Shown here in pieces: positions 11,681-20,531 of a stretch of DNA of 64,000 nt. Within the stretch, counting starts at the first letter, position 1; every line of letters starts with the position of its first letter. The notes under the pieces were generated by a model. It was not told where the DNA came from. It was given only the letters and a program-made list of their open reading frames with translations, and did no database searches. A program made the translations under genes and the position numbers. Source of the stretch: Pseudomonas putida (lineage in GTDB: Bacteria; Pseudomonadota; Gammaproteobacteria; Pseudomonadales; Pseudomonadaceae); assembly GCF_005080685.1 (NCBI RefSeq), contig NZ_CP039371.1:3968001-4032000 (forward strand), given 5' to 3'.

Positions 11681-11857
11681 GAGATTTCCCTGAACCTGCG
11701 GCGTGCACGAAAAGGAACCCCGGCTTAGAGCGGGCGAGCCTGATGAATGGGTAATGGCATTATGCCGTGCAGGGTGTTTTTTTGTGAAGTGGTTCACAGA
11801 ATTTTGGTTGTTCAGGGACTGGAAAGCGCAGGGCTTGAGTATTTCAGCGTCCTTGAG

Positions 11858-12062
11858 ATCGAGCGCCGCCCGCGCGGCGCATCGCGACGCAAGGCCGCTC
11901 CCACATTTGTTGCAACGTGCCACGGTCTGTCAGGCCATGGTTGTTCGCCTTTGGCGGCAACACAGATATCCCGCCGCGCCCACCAGGCTGACAACTATGG
12001 CCTATCAGACATAATTGGCCCGAAGCCTTGCGCCGCGATGCGCCGCGCGGGCGGCGCTCGAT
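11858..12062. repeat. Composite palindromic intergenic element, copy 1
   Basis: Perfect 29-bp inverted repeats (11858-11886 and 12034-12062, core GCGCCGCCCGCGCGGCGC) bound the element. A second inner inverted pair lies at about 11924-11944 and 11991-12011 (CAGGCCATGGTTGT against ACAACTATGGCCTA). The same sequences recur at 60255-60563 and in pieces at 34189-34312 and 56394-56421. It fills most of the 434-base gap between the cyclic-di-GMP gene and the small membrane protein. No gene is apparent in the gap. Confidence 0.8.
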
Positions 12063-12114
12063 ATATGCGGCACCACAACGCTCCAGCGCACGCTTCGCGA
12101 TGCCGCCGCGCCCG

Positions 12115-12327
12115 TCACTTCTCCTGCAACACCGCCCGCCCCTTGACCGCCCTCGGCCCACTGAAAGCCCAGAACAGCAACCCCGGCAACGGCGCGTAGA
12201 CCACGAAGACGATCCACAACATTTTCCGTTCGGCGCGTCTGTCGCTGCCGATGATGTGCCAGATCGCCCAGATCTCCAGCAGAATCACGACCGCAGCGAC
12301 GATGATCCAGAGGGTTCCGACTTCCAT
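12115..12327 (-). CDS. Small membrane protein with PLDc_N-type domain
   Basis: A protein of about 70 residues with two hydrophobic helices (LWIIVAAVVILLEIWAIWHI and MLWIVFVVYAPLPGLLFWAF) separated by a basic stretch (GSDRRAERK). This is the layout of the phospholipase D-nuclease N-terminal family (PLDc_N), small inner membrane proteins of unknown role, also found at the front of cardiolipin synthases. I use the ATG at 12327 because GGGAGA precedes it by 6 bases; a GTG two codons earlier has no room for a ribosome site. It is divergent from the next regulator and followed by the palindromic repeat. Function unknown. Confidence 0.65.
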   Translation of the reverse strand: MEVGTLWIIVAAVVILLEIWAIWHIIGSDRRAERKMLWIVFVVYAPLPGLLFWAFSGPRAVKGRAVLQEK

Positions 12328-12448
12328 ATGCACTCTCCCGTTAGCGTGTTCTCTATTGGGTTATAGCAGCTGCCAAGGGTTCATTCGGATTGTCTTTCCC
12401 CGTGCCACCCGCCACACTCTGCCGGCAAGCCAGGAAGCGGAGTCCAGA

Positions 12449-13456
12449 GTGCCTACCCCACGCCAGTTCAGCAAGAAGACCAGTACCAGCAACATGCTCC
12501 GGCTCAAGCCCGGCGCCGGCAGCGAGGCGGCTCCCTACCGGGTCGACTTCGTGCTGCTCGAGCACTTCTCCATGGCCAGCTTCACCGTGGCGATGGACGT
12601 GCTGGTCACCGCCAACCTGCTGCGCGCCGACAGCTTCCGCTTTACCCCGCTGTCACTGGACGGCGACCGGGTGCTGAGCGACCTCGGCCTGGAGCTGGTG
12701 GCCACTGAGCTGGCCCCCGAGGCGCTGCGCGAGCTGGACCTGCTGGTGGTCTGCGGCGGCCTGCGCACCGCGCTCAAGTACCCGGTGCTCGACCGCCTGC
12801 TCGATGACTGCGCCGCCCACGGCATGGCCCTGGGCGGCCTGTGGAATGGCGCCTGGTTCCTTGGCCGCGCAGGGGTGCTCGACGACTATGGCTGCAGCAT
12901 CCACCCCGAGCAGCGCGCCAGCCTGTCCGAGCGCAGCCCACAAACGCGCATCACCCCGGCCAGCTTCACCCTCGACCGCGACCGCCTCACCGCCGCCAGT
13001 CCCAATGGCGCCATGGAACTGATGCTGGGCCTGGTGCGGCGGCTGTATGGCGATGGCCTGGCCGAGGGCGTGGAGGAAATCCTGTCGTTCTCCGGTGCCC
13101 GCTATCGCCAGGTCGGCCCAGGCGCGAAGAAATCCATGAGCCTGCACCTGCGCACCATCGTCGAACTGATGGAAAACAACCTCGAGGAAACCCTCAGCCT
13201 CGACCAGTTGGCGGCCTACAGCGGCCGCTCGCGGCGGCAGATCGACCGCTTGTTCCAGGCCCAGCTGGGCACCTCGCCACGGCGCTACTACATGGAGCTG
13301 CGCATCACCAAGAGCCGGCGCCTGCTGCAGTACTCCGACCTGTCGGTGATGGAGGTGGCGGTGGCCTGCGGTTTCGTCTCGGTGTCGCACTTCAGCAAGT
13401 GCTATGCGGCCTACTTCGGCTACCCGCCGTCACGCGAGCAACGGCTGGGCGAATGA
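12449..13456 (+). CDS. GlxA-type AraC-family regulator
   Basis: A 335-residue regulator: N-terminal DJ-1/PfpI-like domain (from about VDFVLLEHFSMASFTVAMDV) and C-terminal AraC DNA-binding domain (LSLDQLAAYSGRSRRQIDRL, then VMEVAVACGFVSVSHFSKCY). The usual elbow Cys is replaced by Asn (GLWNGAW), so this domain must be a ligand sensor rather than an enzyme. This family includes GbdR, CdhR, SouR and ArgR, which sense betaine, carnitine, sarcosine and arginine. I take the GTG at 12449, which has GGAAGCGGAG upstream; the ATG at 12494 is the alternative. No obvious target gene adjoins it, and the convergent TetR gene lies 7 bases away. Ligand unknown. Confidence 0.8.
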   Translation: MPTPRQFSKKTSTSNMLRLKPGAGSEAAPYRVDFVLLEHFSMASFTVAMDVLVTANLLRADSFRFTPLSLDGDRVLSDLGLELVATELAPEALRELDLLVVCGGLRTALKYPVLDRLLDDCAAHGMALGGLWNGAWFLGRAGVLDDYGCSIHPEQRASLSERSPQTRITPASFTLDRDRLTAASPNGAMELMLGLVRRLYGDGLAEGVEEILSFSGARYRQVGPGAKKSMSLHLRTIVELMENNLEETLSLDQLAAYSGRSRRQIDRLFQAQLGTSPRRYYMELRITKSRRLLQYSDLSVMEVAVACGFVSVSHFSKCYAAYFGYPPSREQRLGE

Positions 13457-13463
13457 CTGCGGC

Positions 13464-14135
13464 TCAGGCGCGGATATAGCGCATCACCGCCTCGCAGATC
13501 ATGTCCTTGTGGCGCTGCTTGACCGTCTCGTCGGAGAGCTCGATCTGGAAGATTTCGCCGAAGGTGTGGCGATTGGACACCCGGTAGAAACAGAACGAGC
13601 TCATCAGCATATGCAGGTCGATGACCTCGATGCCCGGGCGGAACACGCCCTCCTGCTCGCCACGACGCAGCGTGCGGGCCAGTGCCTCGAGCACCAGGCT
13701 GCTCATCTCGCGGATCACCGGCGACTGCTTGACGTATTCGCCGTAGTGGATGTTCTCGGTGCAGACGATGCGCACGAAATCGACGTTGCGGTCGTGGTGG
13801 TCGAAGGTGAACTCGACCAGGCGACGGATCGCCTGCTCGGCCGGCAGCGACTCGAGGTCGAGGCTGTGCTCGGTCTTGCGGATGTCACCGTAGAGCTTGA
13901 CCAGGCACTCGACGTAAAGCTGCTCCTTGCTGCCGAAATAGTAGTAGATCATGCGCTTGGAGGTGGCGGTGCGCTCGGCGATGGCGTCCACCCGCGCGCC
14001 GGCCAGCCCTTGCTGGACGAACTCGTTGATGGCGGCCTGGAGGATGTCCTCGCGGGTTTTCTCGGGGTTGTTCTTGCGCGACTTGCGCCCCCCTCCGATC
14101 TCAGGCTGGCCGAGGCTGACTAGCGAATCACTCAT
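13464..14135 (-). CDS. TetR-family regulator
   Basis: A 223-residue repressor-type protein. The N-terminal helix-turn-helix is clear (REDILQAAINEFVQQGLAGA, then ERTATSKRMIYYYFGSKEQL), after a basic tail GGGRKSRKNNPEK. The C-terminal ligand domain resembles TetR_C regulators of aromatic-compound operons. It lies directly downstream of quiC1 on the same strand, separated only by a REP pair, so it may control dehydroshikimate/quinate use; that role is inferred from position. The ATG at 14135 is preferred over a GTG at 14141. Confidence 0.82.
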   Translation of the reverse strand: MSDSLVSLGQPEIGGGRKSRKNNPEKTREDILQAAINEFVQQGLAGARVDAIAERTATSKRMIYYYFGSKEQLYVECLVKLYGDIRKTEHSLDLESLPAEQAIRRLVEFTFDHHDRNVDFVRIVCTENIHYGEYVKQSPVIREMSSLVLEALARTLRRGEQEGVFRPGIEVIDLHMLMSSFCFYRVSNRHTFGEIFQIELSDETVKQRHKDMICEAVMRYIRA

Positions 14136-14242
14136 ACCCACTCACAGGCTATTTATTGGAATAAGTGGGGGATTATCCGTGAGCGGGGCGGACGTGGGAA
14201 GCGCGCTTTTGGTCGGGTAGTGTAGAGGGGTGATTGCCTATT

Positions 14243-14321
14243 CCGGCCTCTTCGCGGGTAAACCCGCTCCTACAATACAGCGGTGGCCCTGTAGGAGCGG
14301 GTTTACCCGCGAAGAGGCCGG
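14243..14321. repeat. Perfect head-to-head REP pair
   Basis: Two 32-base copies (14243-14274 and 14290-14321) are exact inverted repeats with a 15-base spacer; the core reads CGCGGGTAAACCCGCTCCTA. This is the REP type common in P. putida genomes. It sits between the quiC1 stop and the TetR start and can fold as a long hairpin, so it may limit read-through. Confidence 0.9.
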
Positions 14322-14332
14322 CACAGAAAAAA

Positions 14333-16237
14333 CTACAATACCGGCTTGCGCGGCGCCCCGCTGCGCGCCTTGGCCATCGCCGCCAAGCGCACCGCCACGT
14401 TCGCCGCGCCGTACCCGGCATAACCACCCTTGCGCTGGATGATCTCGAAGAAGAAACGCTCCTCGAACGGCTCGGTATACACGTGGAACAGCTCGCCGCC
14501 CTGGGCATCGCGGTCGTACAGCACGTTGTAGTACGCCAGCTCGCTGAGGAATTCGTCGTCGAAGTCGAAACGCGCTGCCAGGTCGTCGTAGTAGTTCAGC
14601 GGGATCTCCAGCAGCGGCACACCGGCCTCCTTGGCCCGCGCCACTTCCTGGAAGATGTCCTGGCAATCGAAGGCGATATGATGCACCCCCGAGCCGCGAT
14701 AGCTGGACAGCGCGTGGGCGATGGCGGTGTTGCGGTTTTCCGAGATGTTCAGCGGCAAGCGCAGGCTGCCACACTGGCTGCGCAAGGCGCGGCTCTTGAC
14801 CAGGCCATACGGGTCGGGCAGTACCACCTCGTCGTCGGCGGCGAAGTCGAACAGGCTCTTGTAGAACAGTACCCAGCTGTCGAGCGACTCGGCCGGCAGC
14901 GCCAGGGCCATGTGGTCGATACGGCGCAGGCCGCCGCTGGCCTGCGCGCCGGCGTCGAGGCGGAAGTCGGTGTCGTACAGGCTCGGGCCATCGCCCTGCC
15001 CCACCAGGTAGATCAGACTGCCATCCGGCGCCCGTACCGCCGGCACCTCGCGCTCGTTGGGGCCGACCAGGCCACGGAACGGCTGGCCACGGAAATCGGT
15101 GGCGCGCTGCAGGGCCGCATGCTCGTCACGCACCCGCAAGGCGGTGGCGCACAACGACGGGCCGTGGGCCTCGAAGAAGTTGTGGCCGAACGAATACGGC
15201 TCGGCATTGAGCACGATATTGATGTCGTTCTGGCGCAGCAGGCGAACATCCTTGCTGCGGTGTTTGCCGGCCTCGGCAAAGCCCAGGCGCTTGAGCCACC
15301 CCCCCAGACGCGCGCCCACTGCTTCGTCGACGGCGAACTCGAGAAACTCCACCCCGTCGTAGGCACTGGCCGCCGGAGGACTGAACAGCACGCCAGGCTC
15401 GACAGCGATGCCCTGCTGCTGCAGGCGCAGGCCGGTCTGTTCCTCGAGGTACAGCAGCGAACGCAGGCCATCGGCGGCGTTCTGCCGGGGCGGCGCGGCG
15501 CGGAAGCCATCGTTGAAGATCTCCAGCGACAGCGGGCCACGGTAGCCAGTGGCCAGAATCGGCGCCAGAAAACCTGCCAGGTCCATTTCGCCCTGCCCGG
15601 GGAAGCAGCGGAAGTGCCGGCTCCACTCCAGCACATCCATGGCCAGGATCGGTGCATCGGCCATCTGCACGAAGAAGATCTTGTCGCCTGGAATGTCGCG
15701 AATGGCACTGGGGTCGCCCTTGAGCGACAAGGTGTGGAAGCTGTCGAGGATCACCCCCAGCGCCGGGTGGTCAGCCTGGCGCACCAGGTTCCACACCTGC
15801 TGGTAGGTGTTGACGTGGCGCCCCCAGGCCAGGGCCTCGTAGCCGATGCGCAGGCCGCGCTGGCCGGCATGCTCGGCTAGCAGGCGCAAGTCATCGACCA
15901 GCAGTCGCTCGTCACCCAGGGCGTCGGCCTGGACGTTGCTGCACACCAGCACCAGATCGGTGCCCAGCTCCTGCATCAGGTCGAACTTGCGCTCGGCGCG
16001 GTCGAGGTTCTTCTGCAGGCGGTCGCGGCGGCACCCTTCGAAGTCGCGAAACGGCTGGAACAAGGTAATCGCCAGCCCCAGGTCCGCGCACATCTGGCGT
16101 ACCTCGCGCGGGCTGCCCGCGTAGTAGAGCAAGTCGTTCTCGAAGATTTCCACGCCGTCGAAACCGGCGGCGGCGATGGCTTCGAGCTTTTCTGGCAGGG
16201 TGCCGCTCAACGACACGGTGGCTATCGAACGCTGCAT
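14333..16237 (-). CDS. quiC1: 3-dehydroshikimate dehydratase fused to an HPPD-like domain (QuiC1)
   Basis: Converts 3-dehydroshikimate to protocatechuate, feeding quinate and shikimate carbon into the beta-ketoadipate pathway. The 634-residue protein has an N-terminal TIM barrel of the xylose-isomerase-like type (about residues 1-270; motifs AAGFDGVEIFENDL, VILDSFHTL, GPLSLEIFNDGF). The C-terminal part is a vicinal-oxygen-chelate/4-hydroxyphenylpyruvate dioxygenase-like module with two repeats and metal ligands in HMALALPAES, GVHHIAFDCQD and FFFEIIQRKGGYAGYG. P. putida QuiC1 has this fusion; the role of the HPPD part remains uncertain. The ATG at 16237 is preceded by AAGGAAC. It is divergent from an MHS transporter. 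Confidence 0.92.
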   Translation of the reverse strand: MQRSIATVSLSGTLPEKLEAIAAAGFDGVEIFENDLLYYAGSPREVRQMCADLGLAITLFQPFRDFEGCRRDRLQKNLDRAERKFDLMQELGTDLVLVCSNVQADALGDERLLVDDLRLLAEHAGQRGLRIGYEALAWGRHVNTYQQVWNLVRQADHPALGVILDSFHTLSLKGDPSAIRDIPGDKIFFVQMADAPILAMDVLEWSRHFRCFPGQGEMDLAGFLAPILATGYRGPLSLEIFNDGFRAAPPRQNAADGLRSLLYLEEQTGLRLQQQGIAVEPGVLFSPPAASAYDGVEFLEFAVDEAVGARLGGWLKRLGFAEAGKHRSKDVRLLRQNDINIVLNAEPYSFGHNFFEAHGPSLCATALRVRDEHAALQRATDFRGQPFRGLVGPNEREVPAVRAPDGSLIYLVGQGDGPSLYDTDFRLDAGAQASGGLRRIDHMALALPAESLDSWVLFYKSLFDFAADDEVVLPDPYGLVKSRALRSQCGSLRLPLNISENRNTAIAHALSSYRGSGVHHIAFDCQDIFQEVARAKEAGVPLLEIPLNYYDDLAARFDFDDEFLSELAYYNVLYDRDAQGGELFHVYTEPFEERFFFEIIQRKGGYAGYGAANVAVRLAAMAKARSGAPRKPVL

Positions 16238-16370
16238 ACTGGAGTTCCTTGTTATGGGTATGACGACGGCGCCGGAACGTGCAAAACGACAGGTAACCGT
16301 TTCTGGCACGATCGATTATTCGCAGGTAAAGTCTGCCCTTCAATCACTTTGTACGGAACAGTTAGTTTTC

Positions 16371-16387
16371 TGTTCGATTATCGAACA
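16371..16387. promoter_or_regulatory. PcaR/IclR-like operator between quiC1 and transporter
   Basis: A perfect 8+1+8 palindrome, TGTTCGATTATCGAACA, lies near the middle of the 311-base divergent region. It closely resembles the binding site I recall for the IclR-family activator PcaR of P. putida (GTTCGATAATCG core). A further inverted pair, GAACAG and CTGTTC, overlaps its left side. PcaR responds to beta-ketoadipate, which would tie dehydroshikimate entry to the lower pathway. Confidence 0.5.
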
Positions 16388-16548
16388 CAACCCGTTTTCG
16401 CGAATTGCTACAGCGCCAATCCGTGGGCAACCATGATTGCCAGATGCAGCCATACCGAGTGTCCTCCTGCCCAACCGGTCGCTCGGCGGAAGTTGCTTCG
16501 ACTAACCCAGAAACGAACATAATAAGTACAAGAACAATGGAGACAACG

Positions 16549-17922
16549 ATGGCTCACTCCAGCTCTCAAGCCAAGAAAGCGACCGCCAGCGGGTGGATCG
16601 GCTCGGCACTCGAGTACTACGACTTTTTCATCTATGCCCAGGCTGCGGCCCTGATCTTCCCGCAAATCTTCTTCCCCAATACTGACCCCAAGATGGCCAT
16701 CATCGCCTCGCTGGCGACCTACGGTGTGGGTTACCTGGCGCGCCCGGTCGGCGCCTTCGTGCTGGGCCACTGGGGTGACACCCGCGGACGCAAGAACGTG
16801 CTGCTGCTGTGCATGTTCCTCATGGGCTTGTCGACCATGGCCGTCGGCCTGCTGCCGACCTACCACGACATCGGCATCCTCGCCCCGGCCTTGCTGGTGG
16901 TGCTGCGCCTGATCCAGGGCTTCGCGGTGGCCGGCGAGATCTCCGGCGCCAGTTCGATGATCATGGAGCACGCGCCGTTCGGCCGGCGCGGCTACTACGC
17001 AAGTTTCACCCTGCAGGGCGTTCAGGCCGGCCAGGTACTGGCAGCGGCGGTGTTCCTGCCGCTGGCCTACTTCATGCCCAGCGAAGCCTTCAACGAATGG
17101 GGCTGGCGTATTCCGTTCCTGATGAGCGCCATGGTGCTGATCGCAGGCTTCATCATCCGCAAGGAAGTCCACGAGACGCCGGCCTTCGTCAATGAAGAGA
17201 AGCAGGACAAGGTAGCCAAGTCGCCGATCAGCGAAGCCTTCCGCCACAGCTGGAAGCACATGGTGCTGGTGATGTTCATGGCCCTGATGAACGTGATCCC
17301 GGTGGTGGCGACCATCTTCGGCGCGGCCTACGCGGTGCAGCCGGCCTACGGCATCGGCTTCGACAAGAGCGTTTACCTGTGGATCCCGGTGGTGGGCAAC
17401 ATCGTCGCGGTACTGGTGATTCCGTTCGTGGGCAACCTGTCCGACAAGATCGGCCGGCGCCCGACCATGATCACCGGCTGCATCGGCTCGGGCCTGCTGG
17501 CGTTCGTCTACCTGTATGCGATCAGCATCCAGAACGTACCGTTGGCCTTCGCCGCCTCGATCGTGATGTGGGGCATGGTGTACCAGGGCTACAACGCGGT
17601 GTTCCCAAGCTTCTACCCGGAACTGTTCCACACCCGCTACCGCGTCTCGGCCATGGCGATCGCGCAGAACATCGGCACCATGCTCACCGCAATGCTGCCC
17701 GCGCTGTTCGCCCTGGTGGCGCCGCCCGGCTCGGAAAACATCCCGATGGTGGTCGGCGGCCTGGCGTTCTTCATCACCTGTGTGTGCGCCCTGGCAGCGT
17801 ACATCGCGCCGGAAACCCACCGCCTGGCGATGGAAGACCTGGGTAATCCGCAGGCCAAGCCGATGGAGAAGCAGGCGTACGAGGCTAGCCGCAAAGACAG
17901 CTTTCAGGCCGTGAGCCACTGA
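16549..17922 (+). CDS. MHS-family MFS transporter, probable shikimate/dehydroshikimate permease
   Basis: A 457-residue, 12-helix proton symporter of the inner membrane. MHS signatures: SALEYYDFFIYAQAAALIFP, LGHWGDTRGRKN, RLIQGFAVAGEISGASSMIM and NLSDKIGRRPTM. It is most like the E. coli shikimate permease ShiA group. The divergent position beside quiC1 makes shikimate, dehydroshikimate or quinate the likely cargo. I take the ATG at 16549 because GGAG stands 6 bases upstream; the ATG at 16537 and a still longer open frame lack such a site. Confidence 0.83.
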   Translation: MAHSSSQAKKATASGWIGSALEYYDFFIYAQAAALIFPQIFFPNTDPKMAIIASLATYGVGYLARPVGAFVLGHWGDTRGRKNVLLLCMFLMGLSTMAVGLLPTYHDIGILAPALLVVLRLIQGFAVAGEISGASSMIMEHAPFGRRGYYASFTLQGVQAGQVLAAAVFLPLAYFMPSEAFNEWGWRIPFLMSAMVLIAGFIIRKEVHETPAFVNEEKQDKVAKSPISEAFRHSWKHMVLVMFMALMNVIPVVATIFGAAYAVQPAYGIGFDKSVYLWIPVVGNIVAVLVIPFVGNLSDKIGRRPTMITGCIGSGLLAFVYLYAISIQNVPLAFAASIVMWGMVYQGYNAVFPSFYPELFHTRYRVSAMAIAQNIGTMLTAMLPALFALVAPPGSENIPMVVGGLAFFITCVCALAAYIAPETHRLAMEDLGNPQAKPMEKQAYEASRKDSFQAVSH

Positions 17923-17929
17923 CGGCCAC

Positions 17930-17980
17930 GGCAAGCCGGCTCCACAGGCACCGCACGGCCTCTGTAGGAGCCGGCTTGCC
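17930..17980. repeat. REP hairpin downstream of the transporter
   Basis: GGCAAGCCGGCTCC and GGAGCCGGCTTGCC form an inverted pair with a short spacer, just past the transporter stop and before the convergent decarboxylase stop. It is a REP-type element that could serve as a two-way terminator. Confidence 0.75.
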
Positions 17981-18012
17981 GGCGATGGGCTGCACAGCAG
18001 CCCCCAACGCCC

Positions 18013-19425
18013 TCACCCCTTGACCACGTCCTGCAGGTTCTGCCACAGCCGCTGCACATCCCCGCGCTCGGTCGGCAGCGCCCCTACCGACACCCGCACC
18101 ATCCAACGCCCATTCAAGGTCGCCGGGGTCACATACGCCGCCCCCGATGCATTGAGCCGCTCGGCCCAGGCCTTGGTATGCGCATCCAGTGCCTCGCCTT
18201 CCAACCCCTCCGGCCGATGCTGGATGCACAAGGTCTGCAACTGCACAGGTGCCAGTACCTGCCACTGGTCAGCCGCCTCGACCTGCTCGGCCAACCAACG
18301 GGCGTTATCCAGGTCCCGGCGCAGCCGCTGCTGCAAGGCCTCGACCCCTTCGCTGCGCAACATGAACCACAGCTTCAGGGCGCGGAAGCGACGGCCCAGC
18401 GGGATGCCCCAGTCACGCAGGTTCTTGACCTCGCCATCGACCGCCGATTGCAGGTAGCTGGGGTTGGTGCTCATTACCCGGATCAGGTGCTGTGGGTCGC
18501 GCACGTAGTAGATCGAGCAATCGAAGGCCACGCCCAGCCACTTGTGCGCGTTGACCACCACCGAGTCGGCCAGCTCGATGCCATCCCACATCCAACGGCA
18601 CTCCGGAAGGATCATCGCCGAACCTGCCATCGCCGAGTCGACGTGCAGCCACAGGCCGTGGCCCTGGGCGACCTCGCCGATCGCCCGCAGTGGGTCGAGG
18701 GCGGTGGTGGTCGTGGTGCCGGTGGTGGCCACTACGGCACAGGGCTGGTTTCCAGCGGCCAGGTCTTGCTCGATGGCGGCGCGCAGGGCTTGCGGGTCCA
18801 TGGCGAAGGCGTCGTCGGTGGCGATCAGGCGAATGTTGTCGCGGCCAAAGCCGGCCAGCAACGCCGCCTTGTCCACCGAACTGTGGGCATGGGCACTGAC
18901 GTAGACGATCAACGGCTTGGCCTCGGCCTGCAAGCCACCGCGCACCAGGGCGTAGTCGGTGGCGCGTTCGCGGGCGCTGATCAATGCCACCAGGGTGCTG
19001 GTGGACGCGGTGTCCTGGATTACCCCGCTCCACTGCGCCGACAGGCCGAGCAGCTGGCGCAGCCAGTCGAGCGTGGTTTCCTCCAGCTCGCTCAGCGCTG
19101 GGCTCGACTGCCACGACAGGCCAAGCACGCCCAGGCCGGTGCTGAGGAAGTCGCCGAGCACCGAGGACAGCGTGCCGTTGGACGGGAAGTAGCCGTAGAA
19201 GTCTGGATGTTGCCAATGCGACAAGCCGGGCATGAGCAGTTTGTCGACATCGCCGAGGATCGCCTCGAATGCCTCGCCTTGCTGGGGGGCCTGGCTTGGC
19301 AGGGCCTGTTTGAGGTAGCCCGGCTCGACCTGGGCCATGACCGGGCGTTCGGCGATGTTCTGGCGATAGTCGGCGATCAGGTCGATCAGCTGGTGGCCGT
19401 ACTGGCGGAATTGTTCTGGGGTCAC
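18013..19425 (-). CDS. ddc: Aromatic L-amino acid decarboxylase (group II, PLP-dependent)
   Basis: Removes the carboxyl group from aromatic amino acids such as L-DOPA, giving amines; cytoplasmic PLP enzyme. The 470 residues match the length of the characterised P. putida DOPA decarboxylase. Visible features: substrate-proximal HWQHPDFYGYFPSN, PLP-stacking His181 in SAHAHSSVDKA, Asp263 in LHVDSA, and the Schiff-base Lys295 in NAHKWLG. The start is GTG with AGGAG 7 bases upstream. It is followed by a REP hairpin; the LysR gene upstream on the same strand may regulate it. Tyrosine or tryptophan decarboxylation are alternatives within the family. Confidence 0.9.
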   Translation of the reverse strand: MTPEQFRQYGHQLIDLIADYRQNIAERPVMAQVEPGYLKQALPSQAPQQGEAFEAILGDVDKLLMPGLSHWQHPDFYGYFPSNGTLSSVLGDFLSTGLGVLGLSWQSSPALSELEETTLDWLRQLLGLSAQWSGVIQDTASTSTLVALISARERATDYALVRGGLQAEAKPLIVYVSAHAHSSVDKAALLAGFGRDNIRLIATDDAFAMDPQALRAAIEQDLAAGNQPCAVVATTGTTTTTALDPLRAIGEVAQGHGLWLHVDSAMAGSAMILPECRWMWDGIELADSVVVNAHKWLGVAFDCSIYYVRDPQHLIRVMSTNPSYLQSAVDGEVKNLRDWGIPLGRRFRALKLWFMLRSEGVEALQQRLRRDLDNARWLAEQVEAADQWQVLAPVQLQTLCIQHRPEGLEGEALDAHTKAWAERLNASGAAYVTPATLNGRWMVRVSVGALPTERGDVQRLWQNLQDVVKG

Positions 19426-19547
19426 GTGGGGGCTCCTGGAGATGATTCGGTGTCCATACCGGCCCTTTCGCGGGCAAGCACAGACAACACAAGGCCTCAG
19501 TCTAGGCCGTCAACCAGCCCCCAAGAACCCCACTTCACGCATACCTA

Positions 19548-20492
19548 CTATGGCGAACCCGGCACCCCACCCTGCACCCCGAATTGCGACTGGCGCCACA
19601 ACTCGAATACCCGGTTGCGCAACCAACGGTGCTCGGCCGAAGCCTGCAAGCGCTGGTGCCACACCACCCAATAGCGCTGGGTATGTTCGATGAACCCCAG
19701 CGGCCGCCACGCCAGGCGGTGCAGCCGGCACAACTGGCGGGCAATGTGCTCGGGGACGGTGGCCAGGGCCTGGCTGTTGCCGATCACCTGCACGGTGGCG
19801 GAAAAGAACGGCACCTCCAGGCTCACCCGCCGTTGCAGGCCCTGGGCGCGCAAGTGGCGGTCGATGAAGCTGTCCTTGTCGCCACCACCGGAAATCCGCA
19901 CATGCTTGCAGCCGAGGTAATCGTCCTGGCTCAGCGCCTGCACCGCGGCCAGCGGGTGGTCGTCGCGCATCAGGCACACCGCCCGGTCCTCACCCAGCAG
20001 GCGGCCGTGAAGATTTGGCGGGGATTCGTCGAACAGGGTCGTGGCCAGGTCGATCTCGCCACTGGCGAGCAATCCGTACTGGCCGGCCTGCCAGGTCCGA
20101 TAGTCGATGCACACCCCTGGGGCCTCGCGCTCCAGCGCCGCCACCAGCAGGGGCAGCATGTGCTCGGCGACATAGTCGGAGGCAGCCAGGCAGAAGCGCC
20201 GCTCGCAGCGCGCCGGGTCGAAAGCCGCCGGTTGGCGCAGGGCCTGCAGTTCATCGAGCACCTGCCGCAATGGCTCGACCAGCCCTTCGGCATGCTCGCT
20301 GAGCACGTAGCCACGGCCTTGGCGCACCAGCAAGGGGTCGTCGAAGGCTTCACGCAGGTGGGCCAGTTGGCGGCTCAGGGCGGATTGGCTGACACCCAGG
20401 CGCTCGGCGGCGTGGCTGAGGTTTTTCAGGTGCAGGAGCTGATCGAGGGTGCGCAGGTGGGCGATGCTGAGGGAGGCGAAGGTGGGGTTCAT
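19548..20492 (-). CDS. LysR-family regulator
   Basis: A 314-residue regulator with the usual N-terminal winged helix (LKNLSHAAERLGVSQSALSR, then DPLLVRQGRGYVLS) and a C-terminal periplasmic-binding-like effector domain. It lies 122 bases upstream of the aromatic amino acid decarboxylase on the same strand, so it may control that gene, but the more usual LysR layout is divergent. No effector can be inferred. The REP pair upstream separates it from the YebC-like gene. Confidence 0.87.
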   Translation of the reverse strand: MNPTFASLSIAHLRTLDQLLHLKNLSHAAERLGVSQSALSRQLAHLREAFDDPLLVRQGRGYVLSEHAEGLVEPLRQVLDELQALRQPAAFDPARCERRFCLAASDYVAEHMLPLLVAALEREAPGVCIDYRTWQAGQYGLLASGEIDLATTLFDESPPNLHGRLLGEDRAVCLMRDDHPLAAVQALSQDDYLGCKHVRISGGGDKDSFIDRHLRAQGLQRRVSLEVPFFSATVQVIGNSQALATVPEHIARQLCRLHRLAWRPLGFIEHTQRYWVVWHQRLQASAEHRWLRNRVFELWRQSQFGVQGGVPGSP

Positions 20493-20531
20493 CGGGTTCG
20501 GCTCCGGTCCGCTGGCGAGGGCGTTGCCCTC

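Noticed and set aside
11681..11923. 81-residue N-terminal extension of the GGDEF-EAL protein
   Set aside because: It translates the palindromic repeat (a very similar MARCNKCG peptide arises at the 60255 copy), so it is not protein sequence.
14243..14321. Possible CRISPR-like repeat
   Set aside because: Only two copies in inverted orientation; it is a REP pair, and no array with regular spacers exists in the window.
16408..17934. 508-codon frame opposite the shikimate-type transporter
   Set aside because: A His/Gln-rich shadow of a membrane protein gene; no ribosome site and no family.
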